Shown here piece after piece: positions 24,072 to 31,893 of a DNA stretch of 64,000 nucleotides. The stretch spans positions 62,001-126,000 of the forward strand of contig PASN01000019.1 of the NCBI GenBank assembly GCA_002711995.1, given 5' to 3'. The notes under the pieces were generated by a model, which saw nothing but the letters and a program-made list of their open reading frames with translations, searched no databases and had not been told where the DNA came from. Numbering within the stretch: the first letter of the stretch is position 1; each line of letters opens with the position of its first letter. The translations under genes and the position numbers were made by a program. The DNA comes from Halobacteriovoraceae bacterium. Its GTDB lineage: Bacteria; Bdellovibrionota; Bacteriovoracia; Bacteriovoracales; Bacteriovoracaceae.

Positions 24072-25433
24072 ATGAGCAGAAAGTTGTTTGGAACTGATGG
24101 TATTAGGGGCAGGGCCAATGTTTATCCGATGACTGGAGAGATTGCCTTTGCGCTTGGAAGAGCGGCCACCAGCTATTTTCAAAAGAAAACAAAATCTAAG
24201 AAACCATTAATTATTATTGGCAAAGACACTCGACTGAGCTGCTACATGCTTGAGCAGGCATTCTCTGCAGGTGTGTGTTCACAGGGTGGAAGAGCGATAC
24301 TGACAGGCCCCATGCCAACCCCTGGCGTTGCATTTGTAACCCAGTCAATGAGAGCTGATGCGGGAGTCATGATCTCGGCCTCTCACAACGCTTTCTACGA
24401 CAATGGGATAAAACTCTTTGATAGAACTGGACATAAGCTGCCTGACTCGGTGGAGCTGGAGCTTGAAAATATGGTTCTTAATCCAGAGCTTATCGACATT
24501 AAATTGGATGACCAACTCGGTAACGCAAAAAGGCTTGATGAGGCCATGGGCAGATATATTGTCCAGGTTAAAAGCGCTTTTAGTTCAGACTACAACTTGG
24601 AAGGAATGCGTCTTATTGTTGATGGCGCCAATGGAGCAGGCTATAAGGTTGCGCCACTAGCGTTTAGAGAGCTAGGGGCGGAAGTAATCTCAATTGGAAA
24701 TTCACCGGATGGCACAAATATCAATAAAGGTGTAGGAGCGCTACACCCTGAAACCTGTGCTGAAAAGGCGCAGTTATACAGAGCTGACCTTGGAATTTGT
24801 CTCGATGGCGATGGAGACAGAATCGCAATTATTGATGACAAAGGCAGAGTGGTTGACGGGGACAAGCTGATGGGTGTTCTTGCAAAGTTCCTTAAAGACA
24901 CTGACTCATTGAATGGTGTCAATGAAATCGTTGGGACCGTAATGACAAACTTTGGACTTGAAAAATACTTTGAAAAAGTTGGATTAAAGCTATTTAGAAC
25001 CAAGGTTGGTGATCGCTATATTGTTGAAAGAATGTTGCAGTCTGGTTCTTGCTTTGGCGGAGAGCCGAGTGGACACTTGGTGTTTAAGAAGCACACAACC
25101 ACAGGTGACGGCATATTGGCGGCGCTAAAGGTTATAGAGTGCGTTAAACATTACGACAAACCACTTTCCTCGCTTTTGGATGAAATTGAACTGTACCCTC
25201 AAATCATGAAAAACGTGAGTGTTAAAGAAAAGAAACCGTTTGAAGAGCTTCCTGAGGTTGAAAAGGCGGTTGAGAAAGTAAACAAAACACTTAAAGGCAC
25301 AGGAAGGGTGCTGCTGCGTTACAGCGGGACAGAGAACTTGGCCAGAGTTATGGTAGAGGGTGAAGATGAAGCGCTGGTAAGAGAGTGCTGTGATGAACTT
25401 GTGGAAGTTGTAAAAACCAGCTTGGCTAAATAG
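24072..25433 (+). CDS. glmM: Phosphoglucosamine mutase
   Basis: GlmM converts glucosamine-6-phosphate to glucosamine-1-phosphate for UDP-GlcNAc synthesis in the cytoplasm. The 453-residue protein begins RKLFGTDGIRGRAN. It has the phosphoserine loop GVMISASHNAFYDNGIKLF (Ser104), the metal loop LDGDGDR, the sugar-recognition loop GGEPSGHL and the phosphate-binding RYSGTENLARVM. All expected motifs are present. It lies two bases after cdaR and ten before pdxJ, so it is inside one operon. c-di-AMP synthase/GlmM interaction is known in other bacteria. Confidence 0.97.
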   Translation: MSRKLFGTDGIRGRANVYPMTGEIAFALGRAATSYFQKKTKSKKPLIIIGKDTRLSCYMLEQAFSAGVCSQGGRAILTGPMPTPGVAFVTQSMRADAGVMISASHNAFYDNGIKLFDRTGHKLPDSVELELENMVLNPELIDIKLDDQLGNAKRLDEAMGRYIVQVKSAFSSDYNLEGMRLIVDGANGAGYKVAPLAFRELGAEVISIGNSPDGTNINKGVGALHPETCAEKAQLYRADLGICLDGDGDRIAIIDDKGRVVDGDKLMGVLAKFLKDTDSLNGVNEIVGTVMTNFGLEKYFEKVGLKLFRTKVGDRYIVERMLQSGSCFGGEPSGHLVFKKHTTTGDGILAALKVIECVKHYDKPLSSLLDEIELYPQIMKNVSVKEKKPFEELPEVEKAVEKVNKTLKGTGRVLLRYSGTENLARVMVEGEDEALVRECCDELVEVVKTSLAK

Positions 25434-25442
25434 GAGAGATCT

Positions 25443-26189
25443 ATGTCCAGATTAGGTGTTAACATTGACCATGTTGCTACTCTTAGACAGGCCAGAGGGG
25501 AGCATTACCCTTCTATTACGGAAGCGGCAAGAATCTCTTTAGAGGCCGGAGCCGATCAAATTACCATTCATTTAAGAGAAGATAGAAGGCATATTCAAGA
25601 CCCGGATGTAAACGCGGTGAAGCTTGTGACCCAAAGATATGGAAAACCATTAAACCTTGAGCTAGGCGTGGACCCAGGAATTATAGAAATTGCTGTCGAC
25701 ACAAGACCTGACTGGATTTGTATTGTTCCTGAGAAAAGAGAAGAGAGAACAACAGAGGGTGGCCTCAACCTTTTGGATGATGAGAATTACCAGAAAGTGA
25801 AGGCCGCTTGTGAAAAATTCAAAAAAGAAATCCCGGGTGTTAAAATCTCACTATTCGTTGAAGCTGATCGTAAAACCTTAGAAAAGTGTGTTGAACTTAA
25901 CATCGACGCAGTCGAAATCCATACTGGCGACTATGCCCAGGCGTTTCTTCAGGACAATCCTATTGAAGACTTCATAGAGCGGTTTAGAAGTGAGAAAGAA
26001 TTTATAGAGTCAAAAAATATTGGGTATCATGCTGGGCATGGCCTAACCGACGAAAGCCTTGTTCCTTTGGCCGAGAATAAGTTGTTTGCTGAATACAATA
26101 TTGGCCACTGGATTATCTGTGATGCTGTGTTTTCAGGGCTGGAAAGCTCAGTAAAGAAGCTGATTGAGGTTTTGGAAAGTAATAAATAA
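25443..26189 (+). CDS. pdxJ: Pyridoxine 5'-phosphate synthase
   Basis: PdxJ closes the pyridoxine ring from deoxyxylulose-5-phosphate and aminoacetone-phosphate. The 248-residue TIM-barrel protein starts with the family signature LGVNIDHVATLRQARG, continues GADQITIHLREDRRHIQD, and has VEIHTGDYA and YHAGHGL in the expected places. A GGAGA ribosome-binding site lies before the ATG. It is in the operon between glmM and nnr. Confidence 0.97.
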   Translation: MSRLGVNIDHVATLRQARGEHYPSITEAARISLEAGADQITIHLREDRRHIQDPDVNAVKLVTQRYGKPLNLELGVDPGIIEIAVDTRPDWICIVPEKREERTTEGGLNLLDDENYQKVKAACEKFKKEIPGVKISLFVEADRKTLEKCVELNIDAVEIHTGDYAQAFLQDNPIEDFIERFRSEKEFIESKNIGYHAGHGLTDESLVPLAENKLFAEYNIGHWIICDAVFSGLESSVKKLIEVLESNK

Positions 26190-26201
26190 AACGGAGTTCC
26201 C

Positions 26202-27809
26202 ATGAGGATTGTCGATATAAACGAGATGAAAGACATTGAGATCCGCGCTCAAAAAGAGTTTGGTTTTGACGAGCGCTTGATCATAGAGAACGTTGGTTCC
26301 AAAGGCGCTAGCGTCATTGAGAGCAAAATACTCTCTAAATTTCGAAACAGCGAGATCATCTTTTTGATTGGCCGAGGCAACAATGGAGCGGATGGTCTTT
26401 CCGTGGCAAGACACCTAACAAGTTTAGGCAGAAAGGTTAGGGCCTTTATGCTGTTTGGAGAAGACAGCACCAGCGATGAGTTGAAAGTGCAATTGGAGAT
26501 GGCGAAGTCCTTCGGCGTTAAAGTCAACATGATTGAAGATATTGAGCAGCTTGCAAGCTATTGCTCACAGGTTTCAGGAAGCATCATATTTATTGATGCA
26601 ATTTTTGGAACGGGAGTAAGATTGCCGATGTCCAACTTTCTTTATGAAGTGGTGGACTTTGTAAACAGCAACAGCTCTTACACGATCTCAATTGACATTC
26701 CATCGGGAGTTGAAGGCGACACAGGTTTTATTCAAGGCAAGGCAATTAGCGCGGATCTGACTTTGGCCGTGGCCCTTCCTAAGCTTGGATATTACGAAGC
26801 TGACGGGGTTAGACTGGTTGGAGATGTGGAAGTGCTTAGGGTAGGCTTTCCGAGAGTCTTGCTAACAGAAGGAAATAAGCGTCTTCTAAACTTAGAAGAC
26901 GTGGTGGATCCTTCCAGCAAGCGTGACAAGTTTGCAGACAAAAAAGTCTTTGGACATCCTCTATGTTTGGGTGGGTCTCATGGACTTACCGGAGCTCTTG
27001 TGATGGCCTCTCAGGCCGCTTTGAAAACAGGGGCCGGACTTGTTACAGCAGCTACTTGGGAACCACAATATAAGGAGTTAATGGATAGACTCATTCCAGA
27101 GATCATGACTGGGTATCTACCACTTGATGTGTCCAAATGGCCTCGACTAATCAAAGATCTAAATAAATACTCTTCTATCGTTATTGGCCCTGGTCTCGCT
27201 AGGTCAACAAGGGCACGGAGACTGACCCTTGAGATATTAAATAATTTTGATGGCCCAGTTGTTCTTGATGCTGACGCTATTAACGTTCTAAAGCTTAACG
27301 AAGACAAGGGAGCCTTTACAGTTAGGAATGCTCCCACGGTTATTACGCCTCACTTTGGAGAGTTCTCCCGCTTTTGCAATATTGAATACTCAGAGCTTGA
27401 AAGGCGACCGGTGCAGCACCTGCAAGACTTGGTTGAGCAGATCAATTGCTCGGTAATCTTAAAAGGGCCATGCACTTATATGGGCCTTAGTGATGGCAAT
27501 GTGTTCTTTAACTACTATCCAAACGATGGAATGGCGACTGGCGGAGTTGGTGATGTTCTAGCGGGCATACTTGCAGGCCTTTTAGGCCAGGAGCCTGAGT
27601 TGAAAGATAAAAGCATCTCCTTAAGCGATAGATACAAAGTCTTTAATCAGACCTTGGGTATGAGCGTGCTTGCCCATACGATGTCTGGACACTTTGCAGC
27701 TGAAAAGCACGGAGTTAGGGCCATGACTGCGTCTTCGCTGATAGATTGCTTTTCAAAGACATTCCAAGAGCTTGAAAGTCAGATGGATAAAATTATTTAT
27801 GGAGAATAA
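26202..27809 (+). CDS. nnr: Bifunctional NAD(P)HX epimerase/dehydratase (nicotinamide nucleotide repair)
   Basis: The N-terminal half (about residues 1-210) is the NAD(P)HX epimerase: LIGRGNNGADGLSVARHL and SIDIPSGVEGDTG. The C-terminal half (about 225-535) is the ADP/ATP-dependent dehydratase: LGGSHGLTGALVMASQAAL, then IGPGLARS, VLDADAINVL and the nucleotide-binding MATGGVGDVLAGILAGLL. Together they repair hydrated NAD(P)H. The fusion of both halves is the common bacterial form. It sits 12 bp after pdxJ and two before tsaE. Confidence 0.95.
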   Translation: MRIVDINEMKDIEIRAQKEFGFDERLIIENVGSKGASVIESKILSKFRNSEIIFLIGRGNNGADGLSVARHLTSLGRKVRAFMLFGEDSTSDELKVQLEMAKSFGVKVNMIEDIEQLASYCSQVSGSIIFIDAIFGTGVRLPMSNFLYEVVDFVNSNSSYTISIDIPSGVEGDTGFIQGKAISADLTLAVALPKLGYYEADGVRLVGDVEVLRVGFPRVLLTEGNKRLLNLEDVVDPSSKRDKFADKKVFGHPLCLGGSHGLTGALVMASQAALKTGAGLVTAATWEPQYKELMDRLIPEIMTGYLPLDVSKWPRLIKDLNKYSSIVIGPGLARSTRARRLTLEILNNFDGPVVLDADAINVLKLNEDKGAFTVRNAPTVITPHFGEFSRFCNIEYSELERRPVQHLQDLVEQINCSVILKGPCTYMGLSDGNVFFNYYPNDGMATGGVGDVLAGILAGLLGQEPELKDKSISLSDRYKVFNQTLGMSVLAHTMSGHFAAEKHGVRAMTASSLIDCFSKTFQELESQMDKIIYGE

Positions 27810-27811
27810 TC

Positions 27812-28279
27812 TTGTCAGAGAAATTGGTTAGAGAATGGAAAAAGGTTTTTGCGGCTGACTTGCCATATGTAGCGCACGAGTTGAAAGAGGCCGTTAAACC
27901 TAAGGCGTTAATCCTACTGGATGGGCCAATGGGAGCGGGTAAAACTACTTTTGCAAAAAGTTTTATAAGCGATGACGAAACACTTAGTCCAAGCTATGCA
28001 GTACTGTCTGAAACCAACACAGTTTTGCATGCTGACTTCTATCGATTAAAAGAACCTGAGGAAATTTATCATTTAGAGCTTCAACTTTACTTAGAAGATA
28101 AAAATTATTTTTTAGTTGAGTGGGGGAAAACCTACTTAAGCACTATACTTAAAGAAGTGCCTGAAGAGTTTGATTTATATTGTCTGGAAATAGAGGTAAA
28201 TAGTCAGGCCCAAATTGAAGACGAAGATAAGTCTAGCTTTAGTAGAAACTTCTTTCTGAAGAAGCTTGAGGGGTACTAA
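27812..28279 (+). CDS. tsaE: tRNA threonylcarbamoyladenosine biosynthesis ATPase TsaE
   Basis: TsaE is the ATPase that helps the TsaB-TsaD complex make t6A37 in tRNA. The 155-residue protein has the P-loop LDGPMGAGKTTFAKSF, a switch-like SPSYAVLSET and the HADFYRLKEPEE segment conserved in TsaE. FLVEWGKTYL is the C-terminal family motif. The start codon is TTG. The nnr-tsaE pairing is common in bacteria. It is the last gene of the cdaA operon. Confidence 0.93.
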   Translation: MSEKLVREWKKVFAADLPYVAHELKEAVKPKALILLDGPMGAGKTTFAKSFISDDETLSPSYAVLSETNTVLHADFYRLKEPEEIYHLELQLYLEDKNYFLVEWGKTYLSTILKEVPEEFDLYCLEIEVNSQAQIEDEDKSSFSRNFFLKKLEGY

Positions 28280-28306
28280 ATTTCGACTGAGCGCAAAAGT
28301 CGGAAA
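28277..28306. terminator. Inverted repeat behind tsaE, weak terminator candidate
   Basis: AATTTCGACT pairs with AGTCGGAAATT with one bulged base around an 8-nt loop. No T-run follows, so factor-independent termination is doubtful. The rest of the 294-bp spacer before the IscR-like gene holds its promoter. Confidence 0.35.
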
Positions 28307-28424
28307 TTACTTCCACGCGCATCCAAAAACTCCATGTTTACATATCGCAACAAATGAATAATTTCAATAATTTATGGCCATTTTGAAATGTAAGTTCTTT
28401 TTAATATTTCTTTAGTAATTAACA

Positions 28425-28454
28425 GTTGACGTCAACAACCAAAAAGAGTGATAA
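28425..28454 (+). promoter_or_regulatory. Sigma-70-type promoter with a palindrome over the -35 box
   Basis: TTGACG (28426-28431) and TGATAA (28449-28454) are spaced by 17 bp, a near-consensus promoter for the IscR-like gene. The -35 lies inside the 12-bp perfect palindrome GTTGACGTCAAC (28425-28436), a natural site for repression, perhaps by the IscR-like protein itself. The leader to the ATG would be about 110 nt. Confidence 0.7.
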
Positions 28455-28573
28455 TTTTTATTGTGATATTTACCGGATTGAAAATTTCGGTCGAATATTA
28501 GCACGGACTCTAAGGAAGAAGATGTCCCAACTAAAACAAAAATTATGTTTAATCAGATTATGGAGGATTTACA

Positions 28574-29143
28574 ATGAGACTTACATCAAAAGGCCGTTAC
28601 GCAGTAAGAGCTATGCTTGACCTGACTTTTCACTCAAGCGGTAACCCGGTTAGATTGCAAGAAATTTCCACAAGACAAGCTATCTCTCTTCACTACCTAG
28701 AGCAGCTTTTTAGAAAGCTAAGAACTGGTAGAGTTGTTAAGTCTGTAAGAGGACCAGGTGGTGGTTACGTTTTAGCTAGATCAATGGACGAAATTACTAT
28801 TAAGGACGTTCTTGAATGTGTTGGTGAAAACATTAACCCAGCAAAAGATATTCTTGGAAACCCAAGCTCTGGTGTTGAGGTTAGACCTAACGAAGGTGAA
28901 GCTGCAAAAGTTAACACTACTGAGTTCAACCTAACTCGTAACTTTTTCCAAAACCTTGGTATTCTAATGCAAGAATACTTGAGCACAACTACTCTTGGCG
29001 ATCTTCAAAGAAAGTCTAGAGAAGCTGGTATGGGCGCTCAGGGAACTGAAAACAGAGAAGCTTCAGAAGCTCAAAGCTCTAATATGGGCCAAACAAGCTC
29101 TGAGTCTGTAATCAGACCAAATATTGGAGAGATTAACCAGTAA
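28574..29143 (+). CDS. Rrf2/IscR-family regulator lacking the iron-sulphur cysteines
   Basis: Residues 1-80 are a well-conserved Rrf2 winged helix: MRLTSKGRYAVRAMLDL, then ISLHYLEQLFRKLR, VRGPGGGYVLAR and ITIKDVLECVGE. IscR holds a [2Fe-2S] cluster with three cysteines between about 92 and 104. Here that region reads NPAKDILGNPSSGVEV and has none; Cys82 is the only cysteine in the protein. Residues 100-189 are a polar tail of unknown role. A GGAGG site precedes the ATG. The next gene, two bases on, is a cysteine desulfurase, as in isc operons, so control of cysteine/sulphur metabolism is likely, by a cluster-independent signal. Confidence 0.85.
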   Translation: MRLTSKGRYAVRAMLDLTFHSSGNPVRLQEISTRQAISLHYLEQLFRKLRTGRVVKSVRGPGGGYVLARSMDEITIKDVLECVGENINPAKDILGNPSSGVEVRPNEGEAAKVNTTEFNLTRNFFQNLGILMQEYLSTTTLGDLQRKSREAGMGAQGTENREASEAQSSNMGQTSSESVIRPNIGEINQ

Positions 29144-29145
29144 TT

Positions 29146-30279
29146 TTGAAAAATAGATTTTATCTGGATTATAATGCTACATCCCCTTTTTCTACGAGCT
29201 TCAAAAGCTATTTAGAGAAAGGGGATTTTCCTTTTGCCAACCCGGCATCGATACACACCTCTGGAAAATTTTCTCGAAAGTGTCTGAATCAAGTAGAAGA
29301 CTTTCTATTTAATTTATTTGACCTGGACGCTTCCGAATATCATTTAGTTTTCCACTCTGGAGCAACTGAAGGAATTCGCTCGTTTTTTGAAGCTGCCCAA
29401 GAGGGTGACGCGATGTTTTATTGCGAGAGTGATCATCCCGCGACAATCTCAAGTGCCAAAGCTCTAGAAGAGCGGGGCGTGGAAACGATCCCCATGTCTA
29501 TTTCTTCTAGCGGGGACTTTGAGTTGGAGCACAATATTGAGCTGATTAAGAGTTGGAAGACCAAAAATAAGGGCAGGGCCTTTGCAAACTTTCTATATGT
29601 ACACAATGAAACGGGTGTTCGTTGGAGCCTTGAGGACGCCCTGTCGCTGAAAGAGAAAGCCGATTGTTTTGTGCATGTGGATTCCACTCAGTCTCCTGGA
29701 AAGATCATTAACTGGGAGCGTTTAAGCACTGGATTGGATGCGTACACTTATTCAGCTCACAAGTTTGGCGCTATGAAAGGAATTGGGTTTAGCTTTGTTA
29801 GAAAAGCTTTTCCTTTTAAACCTTTAATGAAAGGCGGAGCTCAACAATCGGGCCTTAGAGGTGGAACCGAAAATGTTTTAGGTGCCATATCCATTAAACT
29901 TGCTTTGGAAGATATCCAAGGTTTGGATCTTTCAGCTATTGAGGTCTTGCGGAACAAGCTCGAACAGCTTGTTCTTAACCGTGAGGATGCCATTGTTGTT
30001 GGCAAGGATTCTAAATACGGTAGAGCTGTGAATACATTAAACTTCATAATAAAGTCCAAGAAGGCCGACATTTCTCTAATACAGTTTGATATGGCAGGCC
30101 TTGATATCAGTAGTGGATCCGCCTGCTCAGCTGGCTCAGTTGAGCCCTCAAATACATTGATCTCAATGGGACTAAGAGATTACGCAAAAAACGGACTACG
30201 TGTATCTTTAGGTCAGTGCAACATAGGTCATGAAAAAGAGATTCTAAAAAAATTCGAACAAGTCATAAAAAGATTATGA
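29146..30279 (+). CDS. Cysteine desulfurase (NifS/IscS-like)
   Basis: This PLP enzyme takes sulphur from cysteine and donates it for Fe-S clusters or thiolation. Motifs seen are the PLP-stacking His97 in CESDHPATIS, DSTQSPGK, the PLP lysine Lys206 in YTYSAHKFGAMKG, GGAQQSGLRGGTEN, and the catalytic Cys327 in SSGSACSAGSVEPS. The 377 residues are normal for the family. The start is TTG, two bases after the IscR-like gene, and its stop overlaps the next gene's ATG. No iscU scaffold follows, so the acceptor is not shown. Confidence 0.92.
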   Translation: MKNRFYLDYNATSPFSTSFKSYLEKGDFPFANPASIHTSGKFSRKCLNQVEDFLFNLFDLDASEYHLVFHSGATEGIRSFFEAAQEGDAMFYCESDHPATISSAKALEERGVETIPMSISSSGDFELEHNIELIKSWKTKNKGRAFANFLYVHNETGVRWSLEDALSLKEKADCFVHVDSTQSPGKIINWERLSTGLDAYTYSAHKFGAMKGIGFSFVRKAFPFKPLMKGGAQQSGLRGGTENVLGAISIKLALEDIQGLDLSAIEVLRNKLEQLVLNREDAIVVGKDSKYGRAVNTLNFIIKSKKADISLIQFDMAGLDISSGSACSAGSVEPSNTLISMGLRDYAKNGLRVSLGQCNIGHEKEILKKFEQVIKRL

Positions 30280-31052
30280 AATCATTTCTTATTGGAAGTC
30301 TTCCTTTTGAGAGTGTTGAAGAGGCAATAGATTATGTGTTCTCTTTTGATGTGCCCACTTTGCCAAACTTGCCTCAGTTGTATGAGGATGAGTTTATGCT
30401 GAACCAGGCCTTTGAGTGTTTGGAAGGCTACTCATTTACAGGAGCCGCGGTGAAAGTTGACAGTCAAAAGAAGAGCTCTCTTTTAAGTTTCAGCGCTAAA
30501 AGTGAATTCTTTGAAAGGCTTGGTTCAACATATAAGTGGCAAGCATGCGGTCCTTTAACGCTCTTGTCCGCTTTAGACCATCATACAAAGTCTGAAGAGA
30601 TCTTGGACAATTACCTGGACCAATTAATTGCAACTCAAAAAGAGTTTAATATATTAAGCAGTGACCCGTTTTTGTTTTTATTGGACGAGCCTGTTCTTGC
30701 ATTTTGTGAAGACAACATAGATGTTTTAAAGAGGTTTATATCCAAGCTGAAAAGTTCATCCACTTTAAAGCTCGGTAGGGTTGGAATACATGCATGTTCA
30801 AAGGTAAGTCTTAGCACTCTACAAACTTTAGGCCTTGAGCTTTATGCTTTAGACCCCTCTCTTTATAGCTCTGATGAGATGAAGGAATTACAGAAGTCAC
30901 TAGGTTCCAGGCTTGTGTATACTCCAGTGAGCTCCAAAGGGGCCGAAATCAATTATAGGCCACACGAGGAAGAGTATAGTGCTCCAAGTTGCGGTGGAGC
31001 TTTGTCTTCTAAAATGGAAATGGATAATATAAAAAAGATTCTAAGAAGCTAG
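30276..31052 (+). CDS. Short MetE/UROD-fold protein with zinc-ligand triad
   Basis: The 258-residue protein resembles the C-terminal barrel of cobalamin-independent methionine synthase: IGSLPFESVEEAIDYVF at the start, YKWQACGPLTLLSAL, FLFLLDEPVLAF and VGIHACSK. His172 and Cys174 in the H-x-C motif plus Cys239 in APSCGGAL match the zinc ligands of MetE. It is much shorter than MetE (about 750) or archaeal MetE core proteins (about 310). A methyl transfer to a thiol is plausible, but the substrate is unknown. It is coupled by ATGA to the desulfurase gene and its stop overlaps that of the convergent gene by four bases. Confidence 0.6.
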   Translation: MKSFLIGSLPFESVEEAIDYVFSFDVPTLPNLPQLYEDEFMLNQAFECLEGYSFTGAAVKVDSQKKSSLLSFSAKSEFFERLGSTYKWQACGPLTLLSALDHHTKSEEILDNYLDQLIATQKEFNILSSDPFLFLLDEPVLAFCEDNIDVLKRFISKLKSSSTLKLGRVGIHACSKVSLSTLQTLGLELYALDPSLYSSDEMKELQKSLGSRLVYTPVSSKGAEINYRPHEEEYSAPSCGGALSSKMEMDNIKKILRS

Positions 31053-31687
31053 TCCTTTAAATCATCAAGGTTAACATCACTTGCTATGTTTACACCTCGG
31101 GAAAGCTTCTCCTTAGGCTCTTCTTTGATAAATGGGAATCTTACCTGTTCAACATCATTATATTCTTCGTCATAAGCGATAACGATTGTTTTAGGAACAA
31201 ACTGTTGCAGCGATGAATAGTAGTAATCAGCTGGCAGTGATTCAAGCATGGCCTTCATTTGCTCATCTTCTTCATCAACGAAGTAGTCTCCAAACGGCTT
31301 TTTGGTGGCGTTTTTTACAATAAGGGCACCTTTGACCTTTTCTTTTGGAAGCTCATTTGTATTGGCCCAGGTTGAGAGATTGAAAAAATCCAAGTGGAAT
31401 ACTGATCCACCATACTTAAACTTTCTTGGAAGGGCTAAGCTTTGCATGAATCTTCTACTTGATTGATCTTTGGACTTCTTTTGCAGCTTATCCAGTAGAT
31501 AACTGTCTTCAACTCTAATAATGTAGTGTCCAGCTTCTTTAGTGGATTTGTACAGTAGGTACTGAAACCCAATGCTAAACAGAGTGTAAAGCTTTTGCTG
31601 TGCCAAGTGAATATGAGCGGATTCGGTGTTTACAAGCGTTTTAACACCTTCATACAGTATTTCTTTTGATAAATCACGATAAGACAT
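31049..31687 (-). CDS. Protein of unknown function
   Basis: The ATG at 31687 (MSYRDLSKEILYEG) is preferred because the 25 residues encoded upstream to 31762 look unlike a protein start and include a Pro/Cys-rich stretch. The 212-residue chain has no signal peptide and is charged; it is predicted to mix helix and strand. I recognise no domain. Its tail (KEEPKEKLSRGVNIASDVNLDDLKD) is acidic and probably disordered. It is convergent with the MetE-like gene and divergent from fusA. Confidence 0.6.
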   Translation of the reverse strand: MSYRDLSKEILYEGVKTLVNTESAHIHLAQQKLYTLFSIGFQYLLYKSTKEAGHYIIRVEDSYLLDKLQKKSKDQSSRRFMQSLALPRKFKYGGSVFHLDFFNLSTWANTNELPKEKVKGALIVKNATKKPFGDYFVDEEDEQMKAMLESLPADYYYSSLQQFVPKTIVIAYDEEYNDVEQVRFPFIKEEPKEKLSRGVNIASDVNLDDLKD

Positions 31688-31805
31688 GGGCAGTATTATT
31701 AATGAAAAAGGTCTAAAAGCGCAAGGTGATTTTGGGCAATGAAGCATTTTAATCCGATTCAAATATTAAGGTTAAAATAATGCTGGATTAAAGGCTGTAA
31801 TTTGA

Positions 31806-31834
31806 TTGACTCTTATTGGATTTTTTCTTAAGAT
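31806..31834 (+). promoter_or_regulatory. Sigma-70-type promoter of fusA
   Basis: TTGACT (31806-31811), a 17-bp spacer and TAAGAT (31829-31834) lie 60 bp upstream of the fusA ATG. The match to consensus is good, as expected for a translation factor gene. Confidence 0.65.
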
Positions 31835-31893
31835 TCCGATAAATTTGCAAAAAATTAACGCGAAGTAATAACTTTATACCCGTTGGAGAAAGA

